Source: Akkermansiaceae bacterium
GTDB lineage: Bacteria > Verrucomicrobiota > Verrucomicrobiia > Verrucomicrobiales > Akkermansiaceae
NCBI GenBank assembly: GCA_025457805.1
Contig: JALOTR010000043.1
Span: 1 to 10,204 of the forward strand
Direction of reading: 5' to 3'
Length of the DNA stretch: 10,204 nt
The notes under the pieces are model-generated. The model saw only the letters and a list, made by a program, of their open reading frames with translations. It made no database searches and was not told the origin of the DNA. Positions 1 through 8,958 of this stretch are shown here, piece after piece. The position numbers and the translations under genes are program-made. The first letter of the stretch is position 1; each line of letters starts with the position of its first letter.

Positions 1-3012
<3,012 letters not shown>

Positions 3013-3034
3013 TGTCCGCCGCATTCAGTAATCT

Positions 3035-3050
3035 TGCCCTGGCAGGGGCA
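3035..3050. repeat. GC-rich hairpin A, copy 1
   Basis: TGCCCTGGCAGGGGCA folds as a 6-bp stem (one T-G wobble) around a GGCA loop, 22 nt after the beta-galactosidase stop. The same 16-mer recurs at 3104-3119 with one change (15/16). It could contribute to ending the beta-galactosidase transcript, but no T-run follows. A REP-family repeat associated with the nearby transposase is more likely. Confidence 0.6.
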
Positions 3051-3054
3051 TAAG

Positions 3055-3081
3055 AAATTAGCCGGTGGCACAAGCCACCGG
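3055..3081 (+). repeat. REP-like palindrome, left copy
   Basis: AAATTA precedes GCCGGTGGC, loop ACAA (3070-3073), then GCCACCGG. The 8-bp stem is perfect and TTAG at 3058-3061 abuts it, in the place of the GTAG-type guide tetranucleotide of known REPs. It lies 53 nt before the transposase start. Confidence 0.75.
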
Positions 3082-3102
3082 AATCGCGTATGCATTCAAT
3101 CC

Positions 3103-3120
3103 GTGCCCCGGCAGGGGCAC
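3103..3120. repeat. GC-rich hairpin A, copy 2
   Basis: GTGCCCC / GGCA / GGGGCAC is a perfect 7-bp stem with a 4-nt loop. It is a near-identical direct repeat of the hairpin at 3035-3050, so the left flank of the transposase reads hairpin A, REP, hairpin A. It ends 14 nt before the transposase ATG and would sit in the mRNA leader, where it could hinder ribosome entry (inference). Confidence 0.65.
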
Positions 3121-3134
3121 CGGAAACCGCCGCC

Positions 3135-3581
3135 ATGCCATCGACCCACCTCTCGATTCATTTCCACGTCGTTTTCTCGACGAAGAACCGCGAACCTCGA
3201 ATCGCCCCGGAATGGCGCGAACGACTTCATGCCTATCTCGGCGGCGTAGCGCGCAAATCAGGTTGCATTCCAGAGGCTGTTGGCGGCGTGGCCGATCATG
3301 TTCACCTCCTCCTTGGACTGCCCGCTACCGCCCGCCTTGCCGATGTGGTTCGCGACATCAAAGCGGTCTCCTCAAAATGGGTTCATGAGGAGACCGGCGA
3401 CCGGGCTTTTGCATGGCAGGAGGGTTATGGCGCATTCAGCGTCAGCCCGTCCCACCGCGAAACAGTTCGCGGCTACATCGCCCGCCAAGAGGAACATCAT
3501 CGGAAACGGACCTTTCAAGAAGAATATCTGGAACTACTGAATCGTTGCGGCGTCGATTACAACGAACGATATCTATGGTGA
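3135..3581 (+). CDS. REP-associated IS200-like Y1 (HUH) transposase
   Basis: A 148-aa single-domain Y1 transposase of the IS200/RAYT group, which nicks and rejoins single-stranded DNA at hairpins through a 5'-phosphotyrosine link. The N-terminal core strand reads HFHVVFSTKNREPRI (residues 9-23). The metal-binding HUH motif is His55-Val-His57 in ADHVHLL, and the likely nucleophile is Tyr114 in GYIARQEEHH. The family segments FAWQEGYGAFSVS (92-104) and the end VDYNERYLW are also present. The ATG at 3135 gives the family's usual MPSTHLSIHFHVVF start; the frame is open upstream to an ATG at 3090, but that would read through hairpin A. All catalytic residues are intact, so it looks functional. The flanking inverted REP-like repeats point to a RAYT and not a free IS200 element. 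No accessory tnpB is present. It stands alone between two converging transcription units. Confidence 0.9.
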   Translation: MPSTHLSIHFHVVFSTKNREPRIAPEWRERLHAYLGGVARKSGCIPEAVGGVADHVHLLLGLPATARLADVVRDIKAVSSKWVHEETGDRAFAWQEGYGAFSVSPSHRETVRGYIARQEEHHRKRTFQEEYLELLNRCGVDYNERYLW

Positions 3582-3592
3582 AGCCCACTTTC

Positions 3593-3612
3593 CGACGCCC
3601 CTCTGGGGCTCG
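3593..3612. repeat. GC-rich hairpin downstream of the transposase
   Basis: GCCCC (3597-3601), loop TCT, GGGGC (3605-3609). An outer CGA/TCG pairing follows after a one-base bulge. It starts 12 nt after the transposase stop and resembles the hairpin A core on the other side of the gene. A short T-rich stretch (GATTTTGAT, 3615-3623) follows, so it could act as a weak terminator. Confidence 0.5.
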
Positions 3613-3631
3613 ATGATTTTGATGCCAAGAA

Positions 3632-3658
3632 CCGGTGGCTCGCGCCACCGGCTAATTT
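3632..3658 (-). repeat. REP-like palindrome, right inverted copy
   Basis: Reverse complement of the left REP with two substitutions, both in the loop region, so the 8-bp stem (3632-3639 with 3644-3651) is unchanged. TTAG lies on the minus strand at 3655-3652, immediately outside the stem. Confidence 0.75.
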
Positions 3659-3663
3659 CAGTG

Positions 3664-3676
3664 ATCCCTCCGGGAC
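3664..3676. repeat. short GC-rich palindrome near the 3' end of the response regulator gene
   Basis: ATCCC-TCC-GGGAC forms a 4-5 bp stem (five with a G-T wobble on the minus strand). It follows TTCAGTGATC (3657-3666), which resembles TTCAGTAATC at 3024-3033 on the far side of the transposase unit (9/10). The response regulator stops at 3744, so a transcript running left would meet this hairpin. No T-run is present. Confidence 0.35.
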
Positions 3677-3743
3677 CAGGCACCGCGTGACCGTGGCGAT
3701 TCCATGGAAGCTGCCACCTCCTGATTTTCTATCCATGCCGGTA

Positions 3744-4412
3744 TCACGCACCGAGAAACTTGGTCACCGCGTGGGTGCGGGAGTGGACGTGGAGTTTTCG
3801 ATAGATGCTCTCGATGTGGCGCTGCACCGTCGAGTAGCTGATCTCCAGATCCGCCGCGACCTCCTTGTAGGCGAAGCCCTTGGCCAACAACTCCAGCACC
3901 TCCACCTCGCGGGGCGTGAGGGTTTGCAGTTGCTGGTTTTTCGGCTCCTGTTTCTTGAACGATTGGGCAACGCGCCGGGCGATGGAGGCGGTCATGGGTG
4001 CGCCGCCGGAAAACACGTCCCTCACGGCATCGACCAACTGGCTCGCCGTCGGCGGCTTGAGCAGATAGCCGCAGGCTCCGGCGGCAAGCGAGGCGAAGAT
4101 GATCTCCGAGTCCTGTCGCACTGTGAGCATGATGACCTGCGGCGCATTCTCACCGGCGGTCAGGCGCTGGACACAATCGATGCCGGACATGCCCGGCAGG
4201 TTCACATCCATGATGACGACTTTGGGTTTCAGCACGGGGATGTGTTTCAATGCCTCCTCCCCACTCGCAAATTCGCCGATGCACTCAAAGTCCGGCTCTT
4301 CCTGCAGAATGGTGCTCAGTCCCCATCGGATGCGCGAATCATCCTCGACGATGCAGAGGGTGATTTTCCCGCCAGGTGCAGATTCGGCAGACTTGGCGGT
4401 TCGTTCTTCCAT
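3744..4412 (-). CDS. NarL/FixJ-family (LuxR-type HTH) response regulator
   Basis: A 222-aa cytoplasmic DNA-binding response regulator. The N-terminal receiver domain (about residues 16-132) has the acidic pair Glu23-Asp24-Asp25, phospho-acceptor Asp69 in VVIMDVNLPGMSGID, Thr97 in MLTVRQ and Lys119 in YLLKPP. The C-terminal LuxR-type helix-turn-helix (about 162-220) reads LTPREVEVLELLAKG, then YKEVAADLEISYSTVQRHIESIYRKLHV. The first ~15 residues are an unconserved lead. It starts 48 nt after the kinase stop on the same strand, so the two are very probably co-transcribed and form a cognate pair: NarL-type regulators normally pair with HisKA_3 kinases like that one. No clear Shine-Dalgarno precedes the ATG. 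Target genes are unknown; the neighbouring beta-galactosidase is a candidate by proximity only. Confidence 0.93.
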   Translation of the reverse strand: MEERTAKSAESAPGGKITLCIVEDDSRIRWGLSTILQEEPDFECIGEFASGEEALKHIPVLKPKVVIMDVNLPGMSGIDCVQRLTAGENAPQVIMLTVRQDSEIIFASLAAGACGYLLKPPTASQLVDAVRDVFSGGAPMTASIARRVAQSFKKQEPKNQQLQTLTPREVEVLELLAKGFAYKEVAADLEISYSTVQRHIESIYRKLHVHSRTHAVTKFLGA

Positions 4413-4460
4413 GGTCGGCGGATGATAAAGATGAGCGGGAGTGATGGCAAGCTGGCAGTC

Positions 4461-7418
4461 TCAGTCCCAGTTCATGGGCACACGCATCTCCACGGAAGTG
4501 CCTTGGCCGGAAACGCTGTGACGGGTACAGGTGCCGTGGATTTTTTCAAGGCGCTCACGCATGTTGAGGAGTCCGTCGGCTCCGATGGGGACCTTGCCTT
4601 CCACAAAACCTCCGCCGTTGTCGCCGATGACGATGACGCACTCGTGGTCATCCAGATTCACCTTCAGGGTGACTTCCGAGGCGTTCGCATGCTTGACGAT
4701 GTTGTGGAGCGCCTCCTTGGCTGTTAGATAAAGGTGATGCCGGACGTTGGAGGGCATGATCCGCGCCGGAATCGATTCGGGCACATCGATCCGGCAGCGC
4801 AGGCCGGCAGACTCGGCCACGTCCTGCATGTGGGAACCGAGAAACAATATGAAGTTCTCAAGCGTGTCGTGCATCGGGTTTACCGCCCAGATGATCTCGT
4901 CGAGTGTGCGGGTCATCCGGCTGGCGGTCTTGAAGACTTCCTGCAGGTGGTGCGCCGCGCGCTCCGGCTGGCCGGTGACGTTGCGCTCCGCCAATTGGCT
5001 TTGCAGCGCCATCTGGGTGAGGCTGGCGCCGATGTCGTCGTGCAGGTCGCGCGCGATGCGGGCGCGCTCGGCGTCCACGGCCCGGCGGCGTTTCAGGATC
5101 TCGATCTTGCGGCGCGCGCGCTGGCGTTCCAACATCCACACCACCGCCGCCACCATGCCGAAGCTGGCGAAAATGGATGCGATCTGAAACCACCGCGTCT
5201 GCCAAAAATGAGGATCGATGGTGATGTCCACCACGGCGGGTATCGCGCTCCACAGGCCGTTGCCGGAGGTGGCCTCTGCCTGGAATTGATAGGTTCCAGG
5301 CCGCAGGTCGCGGTATTCGGTGACACGGCGTTCGCCCAACGGAATCCAATTTTCGTCGATCCCTGTGATGCGGCAGCGGAATTTCAACCGTCCCGGGTCG
5401 TGGAAATTCAGGCCCGTGAACGAAAATTCCAGCCGATCGGTGCCGGCCGGCAGCGGGATGTGTTTCGGAATGGAGTTGATGCGTTTTCCATTGGCGCGGA
5501 TTTCCTCGACAAAGACCGGCGGGCGCGTCGGATCGGCCTGGAAATCCTCCATTCGGAGTTGGAAAAACCCGCGGGTGGTGGCAAATACCGTGGTGTCATC
5601 GCTGGCAGGCTGCGGCGGCACGATTGTCAGTTCGTCGGCAGGCATGCCATCGGCCTCGTTGATGAGAAGCGGGTGCAGGGCCTTGAGCCGGCCAGCGGCG
5701 ATGGACGCCAGCGCCGTTTTGTCGAAAACGGCCAAACCTCGATGCGTTCCCACCCACAGCCGTCCCTGGGGATCCAACAGAATTTGCGAAACAGTGTTGT
5801 TGGGAAGACCCTCCTGCGCAGTGACAGAGATGAAGCGTTCGTTGTCGAGCCGCAGCGAGAGGCCGCCGCCGTCGGATCCCACCCACAGGCGGCCTTCGGG
5901 ATCGAGATAGAGACAGCGGATGATGTTGCTGAGAAGTCCGTTGTTGCGGTCGAAGCGATCCCAGCGGCCATCCTCGCGGCGATAGAGGCCGTTGCCCCGG
6001 GTGCCCACCCAGAGTGTGCCGTCCGCTTCGCGTGCGAAGGACTTGATGGGATCGCGTTCGCCGCCGTAGTCGATGGTTTGGAATTCACCATTGGCGAGCA
6101 GAAGGAGTTGGCCAAATCCAGTGCCCACCCACAAGCCTTCCGGATCGGGGGCGAGCGACCAAACTTCGTCTTTCGGATCGCCCGGCAACGCATGACGGTG
6201 GATGGAGCCGTCCGGTTTCATTTCATGCAAACCATTGGATGCGCCCAACCAAACGGTTCCGTCGCCGGCCTTGAGCACGGCATTGCCATAAACTCCCGCT
6301 CCGAGTTCGGGATCATCGCTCAGGCGCGAGGCGTGGCCATTTTGCCACCGATAGAATCCGCTTCCCTGGGTGGCGATGATGAATTCCCCCGGGGAAATTT
6401 CGACGATGCCGCCAAGGATGTTGGCGGCACTGGGCGAACCGGGATCGTTCAAGAGGGAAGAGCGGATGCGGCTCGGAGACAGCCGGTAGAGGCCGTTCGC
6501 GGAGGTGACCCACAACTGCCCGTCGGCTGTGGAGACAACGGTTTCCACGCGATCATGGGTGAATTCCGCAGTCGGCTTCGGGGTGAAAAACCGGCCGTCC
6601 TTGAATCCACAAAGGCCGTGCCTGTGGAACGCCAACCACACCGTGCCATCACCGGCCGCGGCGATGGATGTGACTTGTCTTTGAAATTTTTCCGGCAGCG
6701 GATGCGGCGTCCAGATATCACCTTCATGCAGCCATAACTTCCCTGCCCCGGCGCACCAAAGCCGTCCTTGTGGATCGACAGTGATGGCATCCGTTTGATC
6801 CGGTCCACCTCGATCCCAAAGCCTCCATGCGCCATCCTTCCATGTCGTCAGGGAACGGTTTCCCGAAACTCCCCACGACGTGCCGCTGCCATCCGTCAGG
6901 ATCGATGTCGTGGAAAGCGGCGGTGGTCCCTCCTTGGGCAACGGCGTGAAACGGTCGCGTTCGAAACGCGCTGACCCGTTCCGCGTGATGGCCACCAGGG
7001 AACCCGAAGCGTCTGCCTCGATGCCGGTGACCCAATTGGAGGGCAAGCCATCCGCAGTCGTGTAGGTTTTCCCGATTCCGCCGTTCCGATAAACGCTCAA
7101 GCCACCACCCAGCGTGCCAAACCACAAACGGCGATCCGGAGTTTCACGGATGGCGAGCACGATCGGAGCGAGCAGCCCCTCGCGAAGACCGAAGACCGTG
7201 AAGTTCATGCCGTCGAAGCGCACCGCACCGCCATCGGTGGCAAGCCAGATGAAGCCGTCCCCGGTCCGGATCACGCTGCGGACGCGGTTGTTGGGCAATC
7301 CGTCGCGCGTGCTCCAATGACGGATCAACATGTCCACGGGTTCGGCGACCGGAGCCGCATGCGCGGCCGTCATTGCGATCAGCCAGCCGCAACATAGCGC
7401 CATCAGCCGTTGGATCAT
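4461..7418 (-). CDS. propeller-type sensor histidine kinase (Reg_prop - Y_Y_Y - HisKA_3 - HATPase_c)
   Basis: A 985-aa membrane sensor kinase. Residues 1-21 look like a signal peptide ending AHA|APVAEP. Residues ~30-625 contain about fourteen blade repeats of the LWxGTxxGLxxx type, for example LWFGTLGGGLSVY (98-110), LWVGTRGNGLYR (469-480) and LWVGSDGGGL (511-520). That fits two seven-bladed propellers outside the membrane. A Y_Y_Y immunoglobulin-like domain follows (~655-737), then one transmembrane helix (~743-763). The cytoplasmic part has HisKA_3 with phospho-acceptor His793 in RIARDLHDDIGASLTQ and an HATPase_c domain with an N-box (KEALHNIVKHANAS), DNGGGF and the DGLLNMRERL region. All catalytic motifs are intact. 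This sensor part matches Bacteroidetes hybrid two-component glycan sensors, but here the regulator is a separate gene 48 nt downstream. The ligand cannot be read from sequence. A second in-frame Met6 is a possible start. Confidence 0.94.
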   Translation of the reverse strand: MIQRLMALCCGWLIAMTAAHAAPVAEPVDMLIRHWSTRDGLPNNRVRSVIRTGDGFIWLATDGGAVRFDGMNFTVFGLREGLLAPIVLAIRETPDRRLWFGTLGGGLSVYRNGGIGKTYTTADGLPSNWVTGIEADASGSLVAITRNGSARFERDRFTPLPKEGPPPLSTTSILTDGSGTSWGVSGNRSLTTWKDGAWRLWDRGGPDQTDAITVDPQGRLWCAGAGKLWLHEGDIWTPHPLPEKFQRQVTSIAAAGDGTVWLAFHRHGLCGFKDGRFFTPKPTAEFTHDRVETVVSTADGQLWVTSANGLYRLSPSRIRSSLLNDPGSPSAANILGGIVEISPGEFIIATQGSGFYRWQNGHASRLSDDPELGAGVYGNAVLKAGDGTVWLGASNGLHEMKPDGSIHRHALPGDPKDEVWSLAPDPEGLWVGTGFGQLLLLANGEFQTIDYGGERDPIKSFAREADGTLWVGTRGNGLYRREDGRWDRFDRNNGLLSNIIRCLYLDPEGRLWVGSDGGGLSLRLDNERFISVTAQEGLPNNTVSQILLDPQGRLWVGTHRGLAVFDKTALASIAAGRLKALHPLLINEADGMPADELTIVPPQPASDDTTVFATTRGFFQLRMEDFQADPTRPPVFVEEIRANGKRINSIPKHIPLPAGTDRLEFSFTGLNFHDPGRLKFRCRITGIDENWIPLGERRVTEYRDLRPGTYQFQAEATSGNGLWSAIPAVVDITIDPHFWQTRWFQIASIFASFGMVAAVVWMLERQRARRKIEILKRRRAVDAERARIARDLHDDIGASLTQMALQSQLAERNVTGQPERAAHHLQEVFKTASRMTRTLDEIIWAVNPMHDTLENFILFLGSHMQDVAESAGLRCRIDVPESIPARIMPSNVRHHLYLTAKEALHNIVKHANASEVTLKVNLDDHECVIVIGDNGGGFVEGKVPIGADGLLNMRERLEKIHGTCTRHSVSGQGTSVEMRVPMNWD

Positions 7419-7467
7419 GTTCTAGTCATCGCTGCTGTTGAGGATGGTGACAAGCGTCGCCCGCAGC

Positions 7468-7487
7468 CATGGGCAATATTGCCCATG
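7468..7487. promoter_or_regulatory. perfect 20-bp palindrome upstream of the sensor kinase (candidate operator)
   Basis: CATGGGCAATATTGCCCATG equals its own reverse complement over all 20 bases. Its centre is 59-60 bp upstream of the kinase ATG (7418, minus strand), a usual place for binding of a dimeric regulator. The response regulator encoded downstream could bind here for autoregulation, or another dimeric factor could. No loop separates the halves, which favours a protein-binding site over an RNA hairpin. Confidence 0.45.
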
Positions 7488-7512
7488 AAGGGGCCAGCCT
7501 TTCTCCCGATGA

Positions 7513-7548
7513 ATGATTTCCTCAAAAAATGGTCGGGCTGGCGGGATT
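7513..7548 (-). repeat. direct repeat copy 1: tRNA-Pro 3' end plus flank (att-like)
   Basis: This 36-bp sequence is identical to 7706-7741. On the minus strand it carries the last 19 nt of tRNA-Pro (AATCCCGCCAGCCCGACCA), then T6 and GAGGAAATCAT. The rest of a tRNA is absent here. Weaker similarity extends further left (TCCCGATGA at both copies, with 14 extra bases in the second). Duplication of a tRNA 3' end is typical of an integration scar or a tRNA-derived repeat. Confidence 0.85.
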
Positions 7549-7656
7549 GCCTCCGGCCAAGCGGGGTGCGCTTCGCGATTTCATGGACTCATTCGCTACA
7601 GCGAATCCGGCGTTCAAACCCATGGCCTCGCGGCTGGGTTCTCATCCCGCCAGCCC
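7530..7656 (-). other. structured element bounded by inverted tRNA-Pro 3' ends (possible CCA-ended small RNA)
   Basis: GGGCTGGCGGGAT at 7535-7547 is the exact reverse complement of 7644-7656, giving a 13-bp closing helix. Read on the minus strand (7656 to 7530), the ~127-nt sequence has inside the helix an AACCCA-GCC-GCGA-GGC-CA-TGGGTT hairpin with a GNRA-type loop, an ATTCGC-TGTA-GCGAAT hairpin (7606-7591) and a GCC-GGA-GGC hairpin (7557-7549). It ends in GACCA followed by T6 (7529-7524). On the plus strand, 7634-7656 matches the T-arm and acceptor strand of the nearby tRNA-Pro at 20/23. It could be a transcribed RNA, a terminator-like structure for tRNA-Pro read-through, or a dispersed repeat. 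Transcription is not shown by sequence alone. Confidence 0.4.
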
Positions 7657-7705
7657 TTGGTGAATGGCGGGTAACATCTTTTTCCCGATGACTGATGATC
7701 GGTGG

Positions 7706-7741
7706 ATGATTTCCTCAAAAAATGGTCGGGCTGGCGGGATT
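7706..7741 (-). repeat. direct repeat copy 2, overlapping the 3' end of the intact tRNA-Pro gene
   Basis: Exact partner of 7513-7548. Bases 7723-7741 are the 3' 19 nt of the functional tRNA and 7706-7722 are its downstream flank. The copies start 193 bp apart. Confidence 0.85.
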
Positions 7742-7799
7742 CGAACCCACGACCCCTTGCCCCCCAGGCAAGTGCGCTACCAGACTGCGCTACAGCCCG
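7723..7799 (-). tRNA. trnP: tRNA-Pro, anticodon GGG, CCA encoded
   Basis: Read on the minus strand, a 77-nt cloverleaf with no mismatch in the acceptor stem (CGGGCTG with CAGCCCG). The D arm is GCGC..GCGC. The anticodon stem CTTGC/GCAAG closes a 7-nt loop CTGGGGG, so the anticodon GGG sits at 7765-7763. The T arm is GTGGG-TTCGAAT-CCCGC with one T-G pair. The discriminator is A and CCA is encoded at 7725-7723. It decodes CCC and by wobble CCU. A T6 run follows CCA immediately (7722-7717). It is transcribed away from argC, with a 79-bp gap between the two genes. Confidence 0.98.
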
Positions 7800-7878
7800 T
7801 TTCCGTGAACGGGCGGCAAAGCAAGCAGGGGAAATGCGGATTGGCAAGCACGGAAAATCATGAGATTCCCTCCGCCAC

Positions 7879-8922
7879 ATGAATCGCATCAAGACCGCCA
7901 TCGTTGGAGCCAGTGGATACTCGGGAATGGAGTTGCTGCGCCTGTTGCTGGGGCACCCGGGCGTGGAGTTGGTGGCGGTGACGTCGCGGCAGGAGGCCGG
8001 GCGGGCCTTGGGCGAGGTGTTTCCGCGGTTTTGCAAGGCACCGGGAGCGGAGTTGACGTTCATCGAGCCGGATCCGGATGCGATCGCGGCGACCGGTGCG
8101 CAGGCGGCGTTTTTGGCGCTGCCGCACGGCGTGGCGGCGGAAATTGCGCGGGCCTTGCTGGAACGCGGGCTGAAGGTGCTGGATCTGAGCGCGGATTTCC
8201 GGCTGGGCGATCCGGCGGTTTACGAAGAATTTTACGGCCATCCGCATCCGGCTCCGGATTTGTTGGAAGGAGCGGTTTATGGTTTGCCGGAAGTGCGGGC
8301 GGAGGAGATCAAGGCGGCGAACCTGATTGCCTCGCCGGGATGTTATCCCACGAGCATTTTGCTGCCGCTGCTGCCACTGCTGCGCGGAAAATTGATCGAT
8401 GCGGAAACCATCGTCGCCAATTCCATGAGCGGCGTCAGCGGTGCGGGTCGCAAACCGGATCTGAGTTTGTTGTTTTGCGAGTGCAATGAAAGCGCCCGGG
8501 CCTACGGCGTGCCAAAACACCGGCATCTCTCGGAGATCGAGCAGGAACTCAGCATCGCCGCAGGCGAGAAGGTGGTGGTGAGTTTCATCCCGCACCTGAT
8601 CCCGGTGAACGCAGGCATCGCCACCACGACCACGGCCAAGCTGCTCGATGGCATCGCCCCGGAAGCGATCGGCGAGGCGCTGGAGGAGGCTTATGCCGGA
8701 AAACCCTTCGTCCGCCTGCTCGGCAAGGGCGGCTGCGCGGATACGAAAAATGTCACGCGCACCAACTTCATCGACATCGGCTGGCAATACGATCCGCGCA
8801 CCCGGCGCGTCATCCTGATGAGTGCCGAGGACAACATCGGCAAAGGCGCCGGTGGCCAGGCGGTGCAAAGTTTCAACCTGATGTTCGGACTTTCCGAGAC
8901 TGATGGGTTGCAAAATTTTTGA
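7879..8922 (+). CDS. argC: N-acetyl-gamma-glutamyl-phosphate reductase
   Basis: A 347-aa cytoplasmic enzyme of arginine biosynthesis. It reduces N-acetyl-gamma-glutamyl phosphate with NADPH to N-acetylglutamate semialdehyde. The N-terminal NADP-binding motif is VGASGYSGMELLRLL (residues 9-23). Other family segments are LDLSADFRL (101-109), EGAVYGLPE (130-138), catalytic Cys155 in ASPGCYPTS, NSMSGVSGAGR (181-191), the histidine segment PKHRHLSEIEQEL (212-224), IPHLIPVNAGI (237-247) and the C-terminal DNIGKGAGGQAVQSFNLM. Length is normal and no key residue is missing. The ATG at 7879 fits the family N-terminus; no Shine-Dalgarno is evident (CCTCCGCCAC precedes it). argJ follows within a few bases, so the two form an operon. 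Synonymous codon choice changes along the gene: GCG, TTG and CTG dominate up to about 8500, then C-ending codons such as GCC and CTC become common. Confidence 0.97.
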   Translation: MNRIKTAIVGASGYSGMELLRLLLGHPGVELVAVTSRQEAGRALGEVFPRFCKAPGAELTFIEPDPDAIAATGAQAAFLALPHGVAAEIARALLERGLKVLDLSADFRLGDPAVYEEFYGHPHPAPDLLEGAVYGLPEVRAEEIKAANLIASPGCYPTSILLPLLPLLRGKLIDAETIVANSMSGVSGAGRKPDLSLLFCECNESARAYGVPKHRHLSEIEQELSIAAGEKVVVSFIPHLIPVNAGIATTTTAKLLDGIAPEAIGEALEEAYAGKPFVRLLGKGGCADTKNVTRTNFIDIGWQYDPRTRRVILMSAEDNIGKGAGGQAVQSFNLMFGLSETDGLQNF

Positions 8923-8958
8923 TAGATGCCCACGCTCCGCCGTTTTCCCCTGATCTCC

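Larger units (their letters stand above)
3055..3658. mobile_element. REP/RAYT unit: Y1 transposase gene flanked by inverted REP-like palindromes
   Basis: A 27-bp sequence at 3055-3081 recurs in inverted orientation at 3632-3658 with 25/27 matches, enclosing one small HUH/Y1 transposase gene. Each copy is TTAG followed directly by an 8-bp stem (CCGGTGGC/GCCACCGG) with a 4-nt loop, and the TTAG faces outward on both sides. A tetranucleotide abutting a hairpin is the known layout of REP sequences recognised by REP-associated tyrosine transposases (RAYTs). Such genes are usually domesticated single-copy loci that scatter REPs, not self-mobile IS elements. Unit boundaries are inferred from the two REP copies. 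Confidence 0.65.
7419..7722. other. 304-bp region without a protein gene, between the sensor kinase and tRNA-Pro
   Basis: No reading frame here has recognisable protein character. The kinase-proximal part holds a perfect palindrome (7468-7487). The rest is dominated by tRNA-Pro 3'-end copies, inverted repeats and small hairpins (7501-7722), described separately. A possible -35 for the kinase (TTGTCA, minus strand 7455-7450) has only a poor -10 partner, so no promoter is called. Confidence 0.7.

Noticed and set aside
3687..4727. 346-codon open frame on the plus strand
   Set aside because: Runs antisense through both the response regulator and the 3' end of the kinase; no motif of its own.
4734..6737. 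667-codon open frame on the plus strand
   Set aside because: It lies wholly antisense to the propeller kinase, whose domains are unmistakable. The translation shows no family resemblance and reads as a high-GC shadow frame.
7530..7656. Truncated tRNA pseudogene or tmRNA
   Set aside because: Only the 3' end is tRNA-like; there is no D arm, anticodon arm or 5' acceptor strand of tRNA type, and no tRNA-Ala domain or tag frame as in tmRNA.
7685..7702. CCGAT/ATCGG inverted repeat as a terminator
   Set aside because: Only a 5-bp stem with an 8-nt loop and no T-run on either strand.
7717..7722. T6 run (minus strand) directly after tRNA-Pro CCA as an intrinsic terminator
   Set aside because: No dedicated GC hairpin lies between the mature tRNA and the T-run; the acceptor stem alone is not a convincing terminator, so it is only mentioned.
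7841..7870. Sigma-70 promoter for argC (TTGGCA at 7841-7846)
   Set aside because: No acceptable -10 hexamer at 16-18 bp spacing.
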